Source of the DNA: Utricularia gibba
Taxonomy: Eukaryota; Streptophyta; Magnoliopsida; Lamiales; Lentibulariaceae
Reading direction: 5' to 3'
DNA: 64,000 nt
Assembly: GCA_002189035.1 (NCBI GenBank)
Contig: NEEC01000009.1
Location: forward strand, 806,001 to 870,000
In this document: positions 13,299-26,200 of the stretch, one piece after another
Layout: every line of letters begins with the position of its first letter
How positions within the stretch are numbered: the first letter of the stretch is position 1
Position numbers and translations under genes: made by a program
The notes under the pieces: model-generated
The model's input: only the letters and a program-made list of their open reading frames with translations
Database searches by the model: none
What the model was told of the DNA's origin: nothing

Positions 13299-16200
13299 TC
13301 AGGGACTCGAGGGGCCGCACCTGGCTTCAACTGATAACCGTTTTAGGACACGGGGACACGGATCTTCCCCAAACTTCATGTTGGATATAGCCACCGAGCA
13401 CCTCTGCTTCCCCAAGCAGGACTGTTACAGTGAGGGTAGTTGGGAGCATTAGCCTTTGTCTCTGTGAATGAGAAGTAGAAGACGAGTACCTGCTCTACGA
13501 CTGCGTGTGAGTTTGCAGCATGGCAGTCTCCCCTCAGGAAGCTCCCACACTTTCCGATTGGAGTTCCGAAGCTGGCGAATTCCACGGATGTTATGGATTT
13601 CCCGGAGCCACAGTCAAGGTGAGCCACCCGTTTCCGCCACAGCTTCGCTGTTTGGTAGCTTTCCGGCTGCCATGTGATGTTGTTGGGATGGTACTCCGAC
13701 ATGTCTGCGCAAACTGTGTTCAATGATCTCGTGGCGACCGTGATCTTTGCCGGGTCGCCGGTGAGCTCTTCGAACAGCACCAGCAGATTTTGTGTTGGTT
13801 TTAGCCAAGACCGCGGTAAGTGATACCTGAAAGGAATGTAACTCATTGGCTGTATGTATTCTTTCCACTATCATCTCTTGGGGAGTTGCTTACCATCTCT
13901 GAGAAGGTTGTCCACACCCGGATTGGCAATCGGAATGCCGGAAGATCCCGGTATAACCGCAACCGGAGCTGGTGCAATTTCCGGCTGCGGCGATCGTCCA
14001 GTACCGGCCGAGGCTCTGGCCGTTGATCCAGATTTGGCCCTTCCCCATGCTGCTCATATCCAGAGCCAAAGGTTCATCCCCCTCAGGGGCGTCGAAGTAG
14101 CCCTGCATTCACCTTTGTAAGAACACGAAAGAAACTCTCTCCCATCGGTCGGAAAATCTTGTCATTCCAAACCTTGTACCAAGAGAGAGGCATATTTTGT
14201 AAACCCATGGAGACGGTTGTCCAGTCGATCGGAGAATCTTTGCTCGGAGAGAAGAGAGACATGTCTTCTCCACTTAGCCCCACCTGGTATGTCCATTTTG
14301 ACCAGGACAGATCTTGTCTTCCTTGATCAAGTCCATCCAATGTGACCGGCCCCAAGACACCGGTGCTCCACTGCTCAAAATGAACTCCGACGTTCTCCGG
14401 AAATGAAGAATGCCAAAAATGTAAGAAGAAAGACACAAAGAGGGGATGTGCAATGAAAACTTTGGAACTTACTGGCAGTCCAATTGCTACACTTAACAGA
14501 GCTATCACATTCGATCCGGCATGCAGGTTGATTCCCTTCTGAAATGTGAATCTGGTGTTCGCCTTCGTCCCGAAAGCAGATCCTGAGAATCACATCCATT
14601 GATCATTTTCTTTCCAAGAATCAAAGAGCGGTAAGAACTTCCTACCAGCCAGCTCTCCATTCACAAACACATGCAGACCATCACCCATGGAATGAACCAC
14701 AAGCGTGGGAAGCTCCTGTGTTTTCAGGAACGTCTCCGAGTCATCGATTTCGATGCTATGAAGCGCAGGTATGAAAAGTTGCAGATCATAGAATTAAAGA
14801 AATTCTCTTCACAGAAAAGCATGGCACAATGCTTGAGTAAATAGCTGTAGCTCACCTTGTTTTATACCAGAGATAGTCAGTGGTGTCTCTAGTTATGTTT
14901 ATCTGCTCCAACAGACCAGAAGAAAAGGATCCAAAATCGTCATAGACAGGATAACTATCTTCGTTGTACGTTTGCCAAGATTGTATAGGAGTGCTGGTGG
15001 ATATCATTTCCATGTGTGATGTCTGAACTCCAACCTGCGTTCCAGGCAAATGTGATATCAGTGAAAATGTGAAAGAATATCCAATAGGGATGAATGAATC
15101 CAAGTACCTTGGCAGTATTGAAAGCCTCAGTCTGGCAGCCCGGAAGGATGCTGATAGACCAAGGTGGTAAGATGTAATGCTTGCTTTTGAATGTGAGCAA
15201 CGCTCTGTTTTCAGTATCATAATTTGCAAGAAACGCAGCACAATCCCCTGATTCGGAATCGTAGACATGGGCCTGAAAAAAGTTTGCTAATTCAGAGAGG
15301 CTATGAAACATGTAAAGCAGAGAAGACAAAGGAGAACCTCTTGAAGGCTTCCTAATGATATCACTGTAGGATCTGCAGAAAGCAAAGCTCTCTCAGATTG
15401 CTTAATAGCCTTGTGTAGCTCCTTCAGATGTCCATATTTAGGTTGCTGGATCAAACCTGTCATGTAGAAACATATATGCAGTGCAACTCAAGGAGATTTC
15501 AAGTTCAAAATGGCCACTCACCATATTCATCAAGAGGTGCATCATAATCATAGCTCGTTGCGATATAAGGACCTCCGGCCGAACGGCCGAAGTTTGTGCC
15601 TCCATGGTACTGTAAATCAATGGGAAGATTGAAAGAAGAGATGAACACGTCCACTGCATAATGCTATCAACTCATTGGAAAAACATCATGAAATAACCTA
15701 TAAGAACTCGAACCATGTAGTAGTTAACAAAAGCTCCACCCCTCTGTATGAATCTAGCAACAGCAAATGCCAAATCCTCTACTGGTCTTTGGTATGTTGG
15801 ACCACCGAATTCAGTGAACCTAGATGTTGAAAAGATAAGACCATCTAGAGGAGATTGATAAACTATATAAAAGAAGAAAGATTACTACCATCCAGTCCAA
15901 GCCTCAGTCCACATTAAGGGCTTGTTCGGTTTGTTTGGGGAGAATTCATCACAGTAGAAGCCATTGCATGTGTTAATCTGCAAAGTGCAGAAAAAATGTA
16001 TACCATAATCAGCTAATCAAGCTAGGAAGGACTAGGTGTTGTGGGAAAAACTGCTTCTCACCACAGGATCTGGGGCGTCATTCTCCTTGCACATCACCCA
16101 TGGAACCCCAGTGTCGAGTCCCACAGCCATGTTTGCTGCCCAGGTTGCATATGCACGGCCCGGAGACCCCATTAGTCTCTCTTGAGGCCCGTATTCATTC

Positions 16201-17222
16201 TCAATCTGTTAAGTCGATCCCACATGTAACAATCTTGCACAAAATGCAGAGGCATACAGTTTCAAGCACACCTGGGAGAGTATAATGGGTCCTCCCTGAG
16301 ATTCATAGAGCTTTTCCCGCTTCATCATATTGACAATTTTCTCAGTGAATCCTTGCATAGCCATCTGCAATGGCAAGGTAGTATCAGCAAAACCATCGAG
16401 AAGAGTAGCACTCGGCGCAATACTTCACACCGATATATCTGAGCAAGAGGCATTAGATGGTAACCTTAAACGGTTCATTGTCTGTCCTGAAGCTGATGTT
16501 TGGAACAAATTTCAGCCACACAGGAAATCCGCTGCACACAACATCACACAAGGGAGAAATGGGGTCAATGCTTGAGAAACCAATCCTTTTCGTCATTCGA
16601 AGTCTCAAAATATAACCATTACCCGAAGTTCCATTCGGCACAAATATAAGGCCCAATCCTGAGATGAGCATAGAGCCCAGCTTTTTGAATAGTCTTCACA
16701 AATTTCACAAGATCATACCTCCCTTCGAAGTTATACTGCCCAAAAAGTATATCCAGGGAGGCGATTTTTAGTATCAAAATTCCGACAAATTAAAGGAGAG
16801 TGGTGAAGAAGAAGAAAGTACATTTCCCTGAGTAGGCTCATGAACATTCCAAAACACATAAGTCTGAATAACATCTATGCCTCCTTCTCTGGCCTTGTTT
16901 ATCAGATCTTCCCACGTCTAGCACACAAAAATGTATCTTCTTAAAACAGGGTAGACAGAATGCAACAGCACAAAAAGCCAGTAGACAGAAATTAACAGCA
17001 TAAAAAGCTGACACCCCTCATATTCGACCAAAGATTTCAACTTCATACCTCAGGTGTGCTCCTAGTGTAATGAATTGAACCAGAGAAGAGAATCCTTCTC
17101 TGCCCATCAATGATCAACGCCCTTCGATCATAAACAACATTTGAATGCGCCACCCCACACCCAAGAACCAATCCCATGCATAACCAACAAAGAAAATGTG
17201 GAAACGAAGACACCTTCTTCAT
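13299..17222 (-). CDS. Beta-galactosidase, GH35, with C-terminal SUEL lectin domain
   Basis: Removes terminal beta-galactose from cell-wall polysaccharides or glycoproteins in the apoplast. The start at 17222 opens with a signal peptide (hydrophobic [16 protein letters not shown]), then [21 protein letters not shown]. About 18 exons are joined by GT-AG introns. The GH35 active-site signature [14 protein letters not shown] is present, as are CAEWNFGGFPVWL (acid/base Glu) and [15 protein letters not shown] (nucleophile Glu), then [17 protein letters not shown]. Beta-sandwich domains follow ([51 protein letters not shown]). The C-terminus is an SUEL/galactose-binding lectin domain ([32 protein letters not shown]). 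The length (about 840 residues) is normal and no frame break was seen. The stretch [10 protein letters not shown] has Thr where most family members have Pro (IHYPRS). Confidence 0.93.
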
Positions 17223-18836
17223 GCTTCAAAAGTCAGCTTCCCCTGTCTATTGCACTGATAATCTGCAAAGCGAAGTGGGTTTGTGAATAATGGCGTTTCT
17301 TGGTGACAAACTGGCGTGAGAGTGAAGGCCAAAAGTGTGCACCTTCCTACTTTTTCCTGAGATGGGGTTGCAGGTGAAATTGTGAAATTGCGGGAAAACG
17401 ACATGTCTATATACACACCAAGAGTGGCGAGACAGAGATACATTGAGATGTATGCGTAGAAGAGGAGACCGAATCCACAGCAGAGCCAAACTCCCAGCTC
17501 CGAAAAGCAATGTGCAGGAGAGCGTAAGTGACTTTTTCTTACATTGGATTCTCTCTCTTTTCCGCATTATGGAAGGTAAAGAGGAAGAAGATTCACTGAG
17601 GATGAAAAAAAGATGGAAGAAAGATTCACTTTCGAGTGACCCAGCCCCCTCAGAACTTCCACCGACGAAGGCGCCGGATCCAACCAATAAAATATTCCAT
17701 TTTTTTAAACTAAAATTAATTTTATACATAAATGAATTTTTTATTCAATAATTAAAATTTCACATTTTAATATCGAATAAAACTATATAAAATACTTAAT
17801 TTTCATGACACATACGTCACACATTTATAATTATTGCATTTTTAAAACGTGATGGTGGGTTGGGACTGGGACCCACCATTTCGGGATCACAGCGAATAAT
17901 TGATCTTGATGCCTTTTCTAGTGGAGCCCACACGTGACTGCGCTTTATCGCAACCTAATGAATCCGTTTTTCAAAGACTCATTTATGAGATTTGGTTCAT
18001 TAATTAATTTATATATCCTTTTTTTAATACAGAAAAGCATTAAATGATTTTTCAAGTGGAATCATAACCAGAATTTTTAAAGTTGAAACCATACCAAAAT
18101 AGAAAGGTCATTTACTAGTAGGCTATCTCATATGCTAATACATATATATATATATACATAATTAGATTTATCACAAGATTTATCACACATCATGTTGAAT
18201 GATCAGATTTCTAAATGATCCAAATATAAAAACCATTTGTAAAAATTTTTTTACTTCACCTTGAATTGCCAAATATTAAAAATTCATGAACTATTTGACC
18301 AATGAAACATATAATTAGGAATCATCCTTGAGATGTTGAAAACTGAAAATTTAAATTAAATTTGGAATTTATACAACCCTGAAAATTGAAACACGAAAAA
18401 ATATATTCATGAAATGGAAAACTAAATTGTTATGAATGAATAATTAATTTATTAAATATTTTTAAAAATTATAAAAAATAGTCATGATTTAAATTTTATA
18501 ATCATAATTAAATATATTTTATTATTTTATGTTTAAAAATAGTAAAACTTATTTAAAAAAATTAAGATTTGTATTTTTAAACATTTAAAATCCGGAATAA
18601 TAAATACCAAGTATTTTATAGCTATAGTTTTATCAAATTTTGATATTTTAGATACATTAATTTTTTTAGTTTCTATATTTTGTACTATGTTCCCTTCAGC
18701 CTTCATAATATAAGTATCCAATATCTTTCTTTTCAACTAGAGCTTTCAAGTGGGATATCATTTAGAAATCTTGTCATCTTAACATTTTATTACACACATT
18801 GAATTAAAAAACATATATTGAGTATAGCCAGATTTA

Positions 18837-18878
18837 TCACACACTAATGAGAGGGTGGTCATATTTCTAAATGCCCCT
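18837..18878. repeat. Short dispersed repeat (copies at 18837-18878 and 22757-22798)
   Basis: TCACACACTAATGAGAGGGT followed by GGTCATATTTCTAAATGCCCC here matches TCACACATTAATAAAAGGAT followed by GGTTAAATTTCTAAATACCCC at 22757-22798. A looser copy with AGATTTATCACACA and ATTTCTAAATG occurs at about 18160-18220. Probably the end of a non-autonomous element family. Confidence 0.45.
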
Positions 18879-19518
18879 CCAAGTAGCATATTTTATCCAT
18901 AACCTTTTAGCATAGGCAATGACATACATTAAGGAACTGAAGCTAACCATCTTCAACTTCCTCAGTTCTTTTTTTGCAACTCTTCCTCTTCATCTGCATT
19001 GTGTAGTAGTTGTGCTCCTCTTTAGCCTTCTGCATTGTGAAAAAAGCTCCATTCCCTCGCTACCGTGCCTAAGTCATGTAGAAAGAAATGATGAGCCATG
19101 CAAGGGGAATCTGAAACACATGCAGGAGTTGCATATTGAAGTCTAGTACATGGATAAGTGTGGCTGCTCTTGTGTTCCTCCCAAATCTAAATCTAATAAC
19201 AGATGCTCGAAGCATATTGTATGCTTTTCTAGAACGGTATTTGAGTGTATTTTGTTGTAATTTTTAGTATAGTAGCCTTTCTTTTTGGATAGAAATTAGC
19301 ACACCTCAAGCTACAATCAATATAAAAAATCTAACCTCCCAAATTTCAAATTGAGTCATAGGTCTTAGACTTAACTTTTTTTATCAATACTTTATCACCA
19401 AACTTATGAAATTGTATATTTAACTTTCTATGTTGTCAAAACTAGCAAGTTCTGACCCTCTAATATCATTTTAAAAGTACATCGTTATAAACATTATTTA
19501 TAACTTTCATTTTTTCTA

Positions 19519-19704
19519 CTATATGGTCTTATCTTTGTATAATTCCCAAAATCCTGATATGCAAATACATATAACCTTTTTCTTTTTATTACCTAATCTT
19601 GTCTTGATAATATTCAAAACTGAAAATGTATGTTTAGCATTAACTGTAGAAATTGGAATAGTTATAAGCAAAGGTAGAAGTCTATCAATCAAATAATAAA
19701 TCAT
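19519..19704 (-). pseudogene. hAT transposase C-terminal fragment
   Basis: A 61-codon frame contains LLITIPISTVNAKHTFSVLN then IIKTRLGN. This resembles the hAT-family dimerisation domain (consensus IP.ST..AER.FS.L..IKT.LR) shared with zinc-finger-MYM-type domesticated relatives. Nothing upstream or downstream on this strand continues the protein, so it is a relic. I could not identify terminal inverted repeats or an 8-bp target duplication. Confidence 0.55.
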
Positions 19705-20188
19705 ATTTATTACACTATGTATGATGTACTAACACAATTCAAATAATATAGCTATCTTGCTCATTTATGTATATTATTAATAAGAAAATGAAAATGTTAT
19801 GATTGTAGGAAATAAATTTGAAAATCAAACTACCTACAATCTTATACTTAAAATTACAGGCTTGATAATAAAAAATATATATTTGAGATTATCGAAATAT
19901 AAATCTAAATACACAATACAAAAATTTTGTACTATAAAATGATGATTATTGGTGCAACAAGTTACCTGAATTACTATGGATCCCCACTCCTCTAGAATCC
20001 AAATTAGGGCCATGATGAGTTTTATATTATAACTTATTTCAAAGTATTTATAAATTGGGCTAACCCTGTTATAAATAAATTGGACTTCAATGAGTAACTA
20101 TGATTTAACATTAAGGGGGAGTTGAAATTTAATTATTATAATTTTAAATCTTATAAGCTTCAAATTTATTTATTTATTTTTTTTTTCT

Positions 20189-20195
20189 TATAAAA
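20189..20195 (+). promoter_or_regulatory. TATA box of the threonine aldolase gene
   Basis: TATAAAA, followed by GGGGGCTACATCCCATGC, lies about 205 bp upstream of the start codon. Transcription would be expected to begin near 20220. Confidence 0.5.
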
Positions 20196-20393
20196 GGGGG
20201 CTACATCCCATGCTTTTTATACTTAAAAACAAAGTGCAGTTTCCATCCTAGAACTACATCTTTACCATGCGCGAAATGTAGAAATGAGTTAGATTTTGCT
20301 TTGGTGTGGAGTTTGCTTTCCTCTATAAGAATCTGTATTCATACTGGTATTGTGTGTTCTTCTGAAACTTTTTTTTTTTTTCGGTTAGTGAAG

Positions 20394-22302
20394 ATGATGA
20401 TAAGAAAGGTGGATCTTCGGTCTGATACGGTGACCAAACCAACGGAAACTATGCGGGCTGCAATGGCAACTGCAGAAGTGGATGATGATGTTCTGGGGCA
20501 TGATCCAACTGCTAGTCGCCTTGAAAGTGAGATGGCAAAAATCTTGGGCAAGGAAGCAGCACTGTTTGTCCCTTCAGGCACTATGGCCAACCTTATCTGC
20601 GTGATGACTCACTGCCAGAACAGGGGAAGTGAAGTCATTCTAGGTGATGGGTCGCATATTCACATTTATGAATACGGTGGGATTTCAACCATTGGAGGCA
20701 TTCATCCCAAGACAGTGAAGAATAATGAAGATGGAACCATGGATTTTGACTTAATTGAAGCAGCAATCAGGGATCCAACCTCCAAATTTTATCCAACCAC
20801 AAGGCTTATCTGCTTAGAGAACTCGCATGCCCAGTGAGTTATATTTGAAGATGATTTTCGTATACAAACCCATTTTCTTGGTTTTCAATTTACCAATCTT
20901 ATGGAAAATGAGAATCTAAAGCACTGATTCTGTACCCATAATGAGTAAATTCAACCTTGGCTATGGGTCTGATTATTGCCTTGTGCTCTATGGTATAGAC
21001 TGCTTTGCTGTCTTAGACAACATATTGTTTTGAGAAGCGAGATTATTTAGCAAGTTGACAGTGAATTCATCAATATGCAGTTCCGGTGGTAGATGTTTGA
21101 CTGCTGAGTATACAGATGCTGTTGGGAAACTAGCTAAGAGGCACGGAATAAAGCTTCACATAGATGGGGCTCGTATTTTCAACGCCTCACAGGTGAAAAG
21201 GCTTAACTTTACTGGTTCCTGAAGTAATATGTTGGACCACAGTTACACATTTGTTTTTTCAGGCTCTTGGTGTACCAGTGAAAAGGCTGGTGCAGGCATC
21301 TGATTCAGTAGCGGTACTCCATTACCTCTTTCTAATTCTTGTCTACTCAATGGTTTTATCATTTTTTTAAACTAACGCATGCATGGCATGATTCAGGCTT
21401 CCCTATCAAAAGGTCTTGGTGCTCCCGCTGGTGCCATTATTGCTGGTTCAAAGGCCTTCATTCAGGAGGTAAATAAGCTTCCATTTTCTCTTTTGATATT
21501 TTACTGCGGCCTGTAAGCTTCCATTACCTTAGCATCTGTTGCATTGTCCTCATTTACAGGCTAGAGTTCTTAGGAAGACATTAGGTGGTGGCATGAGGCA
21601 GATAGGCCTTCTTTGTGCTGCTGCTCTGGTAGCATTGGATCAAAATGTAGCAAAGTTAGAAGGTGATCATAAGAATGCTAAAATTCTGGCAGGTAGTTTC
21701 TCCATTCAGGGTTCAATGCTTATCCCAGAAGTATTTATCAGCTTGAATCTTTTTCATCTCCTTGTCTCAGAGGGTCTAAACAGGATCAAGGGACTAAGCA
21801 TTGATTTGGCATCAGTTCAGACCAATATTGTAAGCTTCATCACCACCTTAAATGCAAGGAACATCACTGTTAAGCTTTTCTCATCACCCTTTCAGGTCTT
21901 CTTTGATATTCTCCAAGATTCCGGTACCACTGCAGCTGAGCTTATTAAAAACCTAGAGGAGCAGGGTGTGTACGCATTGGCAGAAGGTCCATCCAGGTGC
22001 ACTTTTTACTTCTGCCTTTCTGCGTGTATATCTTGAGGATATGATCTGGTAGCTTGCAAACTATAAATCCAAATATTCTTAAGGCTCTGTACGTGTAATT
22101 ACAGAGTAAGGTTTGTCACTCACCATCAAATCTCAGAGAATGATGTGAAGTACACAATTTCTTCCATCGAGGTAAAACTCTTGTTTTAATTCATAGTAAG
22201 CACAGAGGTTACTTATGGTGATCGCCATCACTCTTGCAGAAAGCTCTTTGCTGCCAATTGACCTGCAACCCTCCAAGGTTTTCTGCTCCTGCTGCTGCTT
22301 AG
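20394..22302 (+). CDS. THA1: L-threonine aldolase (PLP-dependent)
   Basis: Cleaves L-threonine (or allo-threonine) to glycine and acetaldehyde. The start at 20394 reads MMIRKVDLRSDTVTKPT, the family N-terminus. It continues with VDDDVLGHDPTA, FVPSGTMANL, GDGSHIHIYEYGG and LENSHA. About nine exons follow: SGGRCL; LHIDGARIFNAS; VPVKRLVQASDSVA; the Schiff-base lysine motif SLSKGLGAPAGAI; RKTLGGGMRQIGLL; EGLNRIKGLSIDLASVQTNI; VFFDIL; VRFVTHHQIS; and a last exon ending in TCNPPRFSAPAAA with TAG at 22300-22302. All exons splice in frame to about 360 residues, normal for the family. The residue before SLSKG is Ala, where many plant homologues have Cys. That does not affect the lysine. Confidence 0.92.
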
Positions 22303-23248
22303 GTTTAACCCCTAGCTCAATTTGAATATCTATCAGCTTGTGAATGCCATTAGAACTGAAAGAATGAAGGATTTGTATTGCTACAGAAGCATAATTTATC
22401 AGAACCATGTACAATGGAACAAGATGATGAAAAGAATTTCTAGAAAAATCTGATCATCTTCTCATCTTTTCACATATACTGTGCTTAAAAAAAATACATT
22501 AAACCAATGTTCTGAAAAATTTTTGAAACCTATTTTTAATTTTTAAAATTATTTTTGAAAAATAAAAATAAAAAATAAAAGTAACCAAATTCTTATTTTT
22601 TTAAAAATAACTTTCATAATTATAATTTTAAAAATATTTTTTATAGAATTATTTTTACAATTAAAATTATTTTAAAACAAAATTATTTTTAATTCTAAAA
22701 AATAAAAATAAATTTTAAAAATTTTCTAGAACACTATTTAAGAATGAATACATTTCTCACACATTAATAAAAGGATGGTTAAATTTCTAAATACCCCCAA
22801 ATGCAGCTAGCATATATATTTGTAAGGTTAGAACTCAAACACAACACAAAGCATATCAAGCATAAAATTTTCGAAAAATATTAGACACCGGAAAATGATG
22901 TAATTTTTCGAGTTTCTTTTTTATGATAATTAAAAAGGTATTTTCAGTTTGGGGGCTGAAACCACTCGAGAAGCCCAATAGACTTTCCGAATGGCTCAAT
23001 TATTTCTAGGCCCATTATCTGGTATCTTGAAGTCTAATGGCACGTGGACTTTCCGATCTCCATTGCTACATCATCTTTACTGTTTCTGCTGGCTTCATGC
23101 TCACACCGTTCTGGTAAATCCCCATCCGAACTCTCTTCTTTTTATCTCAGCTCGACGCCGGTGATATGATACTGACGGTGTTTGTTCTGTGGAGGTTAAT
23201 GCAGCATCGGTCGTCTGTGGAATGAGGACTAATTGCAAATTGTGATCA
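22303..23248. other. Intergenic region, threonine aldolase to D2HGDH
   Basis: Contains the threonine aldolase 3' UTR, a foldback element (22508-22733), a short dispersed repeat copy (22757-22798) and the D2HGDH promoter, with GGCCCA at 23009-23014 and GCCCA near 22975. Confidence 0.55.
22508..22733. mobile_element. Putative MITE with terminal inverted repeats
   Basis: The left end TGTTCTGAAAAATTTTTGAA and the right end read in reverse, TGTTCTAGAAAATTTTTAAA, form near-perfect inverted repeats around an AT-rich, non-coding interior of about 190 bp. A target duplication could not be fixed. Confidence 0.5.
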
Positions 23249-26200
23249 ATGGAAAATTTTGTTGTCAGTTTGCTCAGGCGTTCATCGAGAACTCTACTAT
23301 CTCGAACATGCAAGGGATCTCGGAGCTCAGTTCGTTTCCTCGATTCAGGTACCTTATTTAGGCAGGATTTTCAGTAGGGGGGAGGGGGGTGGTGGTGGGA
23401 TTTTCAGTTTACATGGGTTTGATGGCTAGTTTACACGTTTGAATCGTGGTGTATATTTGGTAAGCGAATTTGGATCTAGCTCCTGATTTGAAACTTTACA
23501 GTTACGTATGATTTGTAGCAGGTGTTGATTATAGCTTCAAGGGAAGATTTAAGCAGATTAAAAATGAGGGTCTTGTTCTCCGCGGTCATTTTCCACCTCT
23601 ATTCTGCCTCTTTAGAGGTTTCAGTAATGGAGGCTTAGCGCCACGTTCAGTTCACCGCAGGTTTGTTGCGTTTGTGGCTGCAACGCCGTCGAGAAGCGAG
23701 AATTTCTCTGTCGTTGGTAGTGAAGATATTGCCTATTTTAAGAAAATTTTGGGCGAGAAGGGTGTTGTTCAGGATGAGGAGAAGTTGGATGAGGGAAACA
23801 CTGACTGGATGCGGAAGTATAGAGGCTCAAGTAAACTTATGTTGCAACCTAGAAGTACCCAGCAGGTCATTCCCTTCTTTCTTTTGCTGTTGGAGTTTTT
23901 GCAATTAGTGTTCCGATGCTTTATTCACATGAATATTGCTTTCTTTTTGTCACAGGGTTCTCTTTTTGGTATCCGAATTTTTCACATTCTGACTTGTCAA
24001 TCCATCTCGTTGAATAGGTATCACAGATTCTTGAGTATTGTAACTCCAGATGCTTGGCAGTGGTGCCCCAAGGTGGAAACACGGGTCTTGTAGGAGGAAG
24101 CGTGCCTTTGTTCGATGAGGTAAATCACACACACATTACTTTGTTGAAAAACACTGTTCCAATTTGATGAATACCACTTCGGAGAAACAAAAGGAAAACA
24201 TCATTGCTTTGGTGGGTTAAAATGACGACAGGATTGTTTTTGTATTAATGCCGTAACTAAGTTTGCCTCATTTGATTCTTTTTTCAGGTCATCATCAATT
24301 TTGGCGCCATGAATAGAATCATTTCCTTTGATCAGGTGATAGTCTGTGCCTTAACTGATATATGTTTCGAAGTAGTTTTATTTGCAATGCTGGCCTTAAC
24401 ATATTATATCCAAAATTGATTGTTCTCTAAGTTTTTTTCCTTTTTTTTTTTGGAATCCTTATCATGATTTGCTCTTCAGGTTAGTGGTATTCTTGTATGC
24501 GAAGCAGGGTGTATTCTGGAAAACTTGATTTCATTTCTACATAGCAAAGGGTAATGCTCAATTTATTTGCAAACTTTTTTGCTAAGATACTGCACTTCTT
24601 TTAAAATAATGAATAATGTCCCAGCTCCAGTAATGATCCTTGGCGGGTTGTTAGTCAGTCCCATAAAGATTCGCTATTTTTTTTTTTTATAACTTCATTG
24701 CTAGTTCCCTATGCATGTTTTTTTGTCCCATCCAGATTCATTATGCCCCTCGATTTAGGTGCTAAAGGTAGCTGCCAAATAGGTGGAAATGTTTCAACTA
24801 ATGCTGGGGGGTTACGACTTATCCGGTATGGTTCACTTCATGGATGTGTTCTTGGTAGGTTGATGTTCTCTTGTTCGACTTTCTAATCGCCTGATCCATT
24901 TCGAAAATATGTTTATGTTTATTTATTTCTCACCTGGTGCAAGGTCTTGAAGTCGTTTTAGCTAGTGGTAAAGTGCTTGATATGCTTGGAATGCTACGTA
25001 AGGACAACACGGGGTATGACTTGAAGCACCTATTCATTGGTGAGTAAATTTTAAATTTTCATCCTGTACGAGCTCCTTTCAATAACATTGTTGAAGGGTG
25101 CTTGATCTTCTTTTTCGATAGGCAGTGAGGGCTCTTTAGGGATCGTGACCAAGGTCTCAATTCTTACCCCGATGAAATTGGAATCTATTAATGTTGCTTT
25201 TCTTGCCTGTGAAGAGTATACCAAGTGCCTTGTTAGTCCCCTTTCTAATTGACACTGCATGGCTTTCAAAATCTATTAGTGTATGTGAACAATCTGGAGC
25301 CTCTTTTCTGTAAACATCTTGCAGAAACTCTTATTGGAAGCCAGGAGGGGCTTGGGGAAATTATTTCTGCATTTGAGTTTCTAGATATGAATTCTATGGA
25401 TCTGGTACGTGCCCCCTTGGAGTCATTCACATGTATTCCTTCTACTAATGTTGACCTTTACGACATTTTGCTTATTTGTTCCGTCCACCCTTAGGTTTTG
25501 AAACATTTAGATGGTCTTCGCGACCCATTGCCTTCTTCAAAGCACAACTTTTATGTTCTCATTGAGACCACAGGCAGCACAGAATCTCATGATCGGTATG
25601 GTCATCTTCCTTGCAATCATCACCAGTTTTTAATACTGTCGATTCTCTTTATACTGTGCATCTCTGGGTTTCTTTTTTTTTTTTTTTTTTCTGAATCGTT
25701 CCAAATCTAGGGAGAAGCTGGATGGGTTCCTTATGAAGGTCATCGAGAGTGGAGTAGTCACCGATGGAGTTGTAGCACAAGATATAAATCAGGCATCATC
25801 CTTTTGGCAGATTCGTGAGGTAGGTACAGCCCCATCTTGGGAGAAGCAGTGCCACATCCAAAACAAGCATCAATCAACTCTTTCCTTTGCGTTCTTACAG
25901 GGAGTGCCTGAAGCGCTTATGAGAGCAGGGGCTGTATATAAATATGACTTGTCTCTGCCTCCAGATAAAATGTATGATCTTGTGGAAGAAATGCGCGCAC
26001 GTCTTGGTACGGAGTAGTTTTTGAGAAACAACTCTGCAGCTGAACGAGCTCCCTGTGCTTTGATTTTACCATATCAATAACATCATCGTTATGAGGATTC
26101 TGAATGTCAATACAAAGCATGTTTTGTAGGCACCGAAGCAAATGTAGTGGCGTATGGTCACCTTGGAGATGGTAACTTGCACCTCAACATTTCTGCCCAC

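Larger units (their letters stand above)
17223..20393. other. Long AT-rich intergenic region with degraded transposon sequence
   Basis: About 3.2 kb between the divergent beta-galactosidase (-) and threonine aldolase (+) genes. It holds the beta-galactosidase promoter (to about 17700), a very AT-rich core with an (AT)n run near 18143-18156, short dispersed repeats (see 18837-18878), a hAT transposase relic (19519-19704) and the threonine aldolase promoter with a TATA box at 20189. I see no intact gene. Confidence 0.6.

Noticed and set aside
18919-19146. Hydrophobic plus-strand frame of 75 codons
   Set aside because: No family match, AT-rich flanks and no gene structure.
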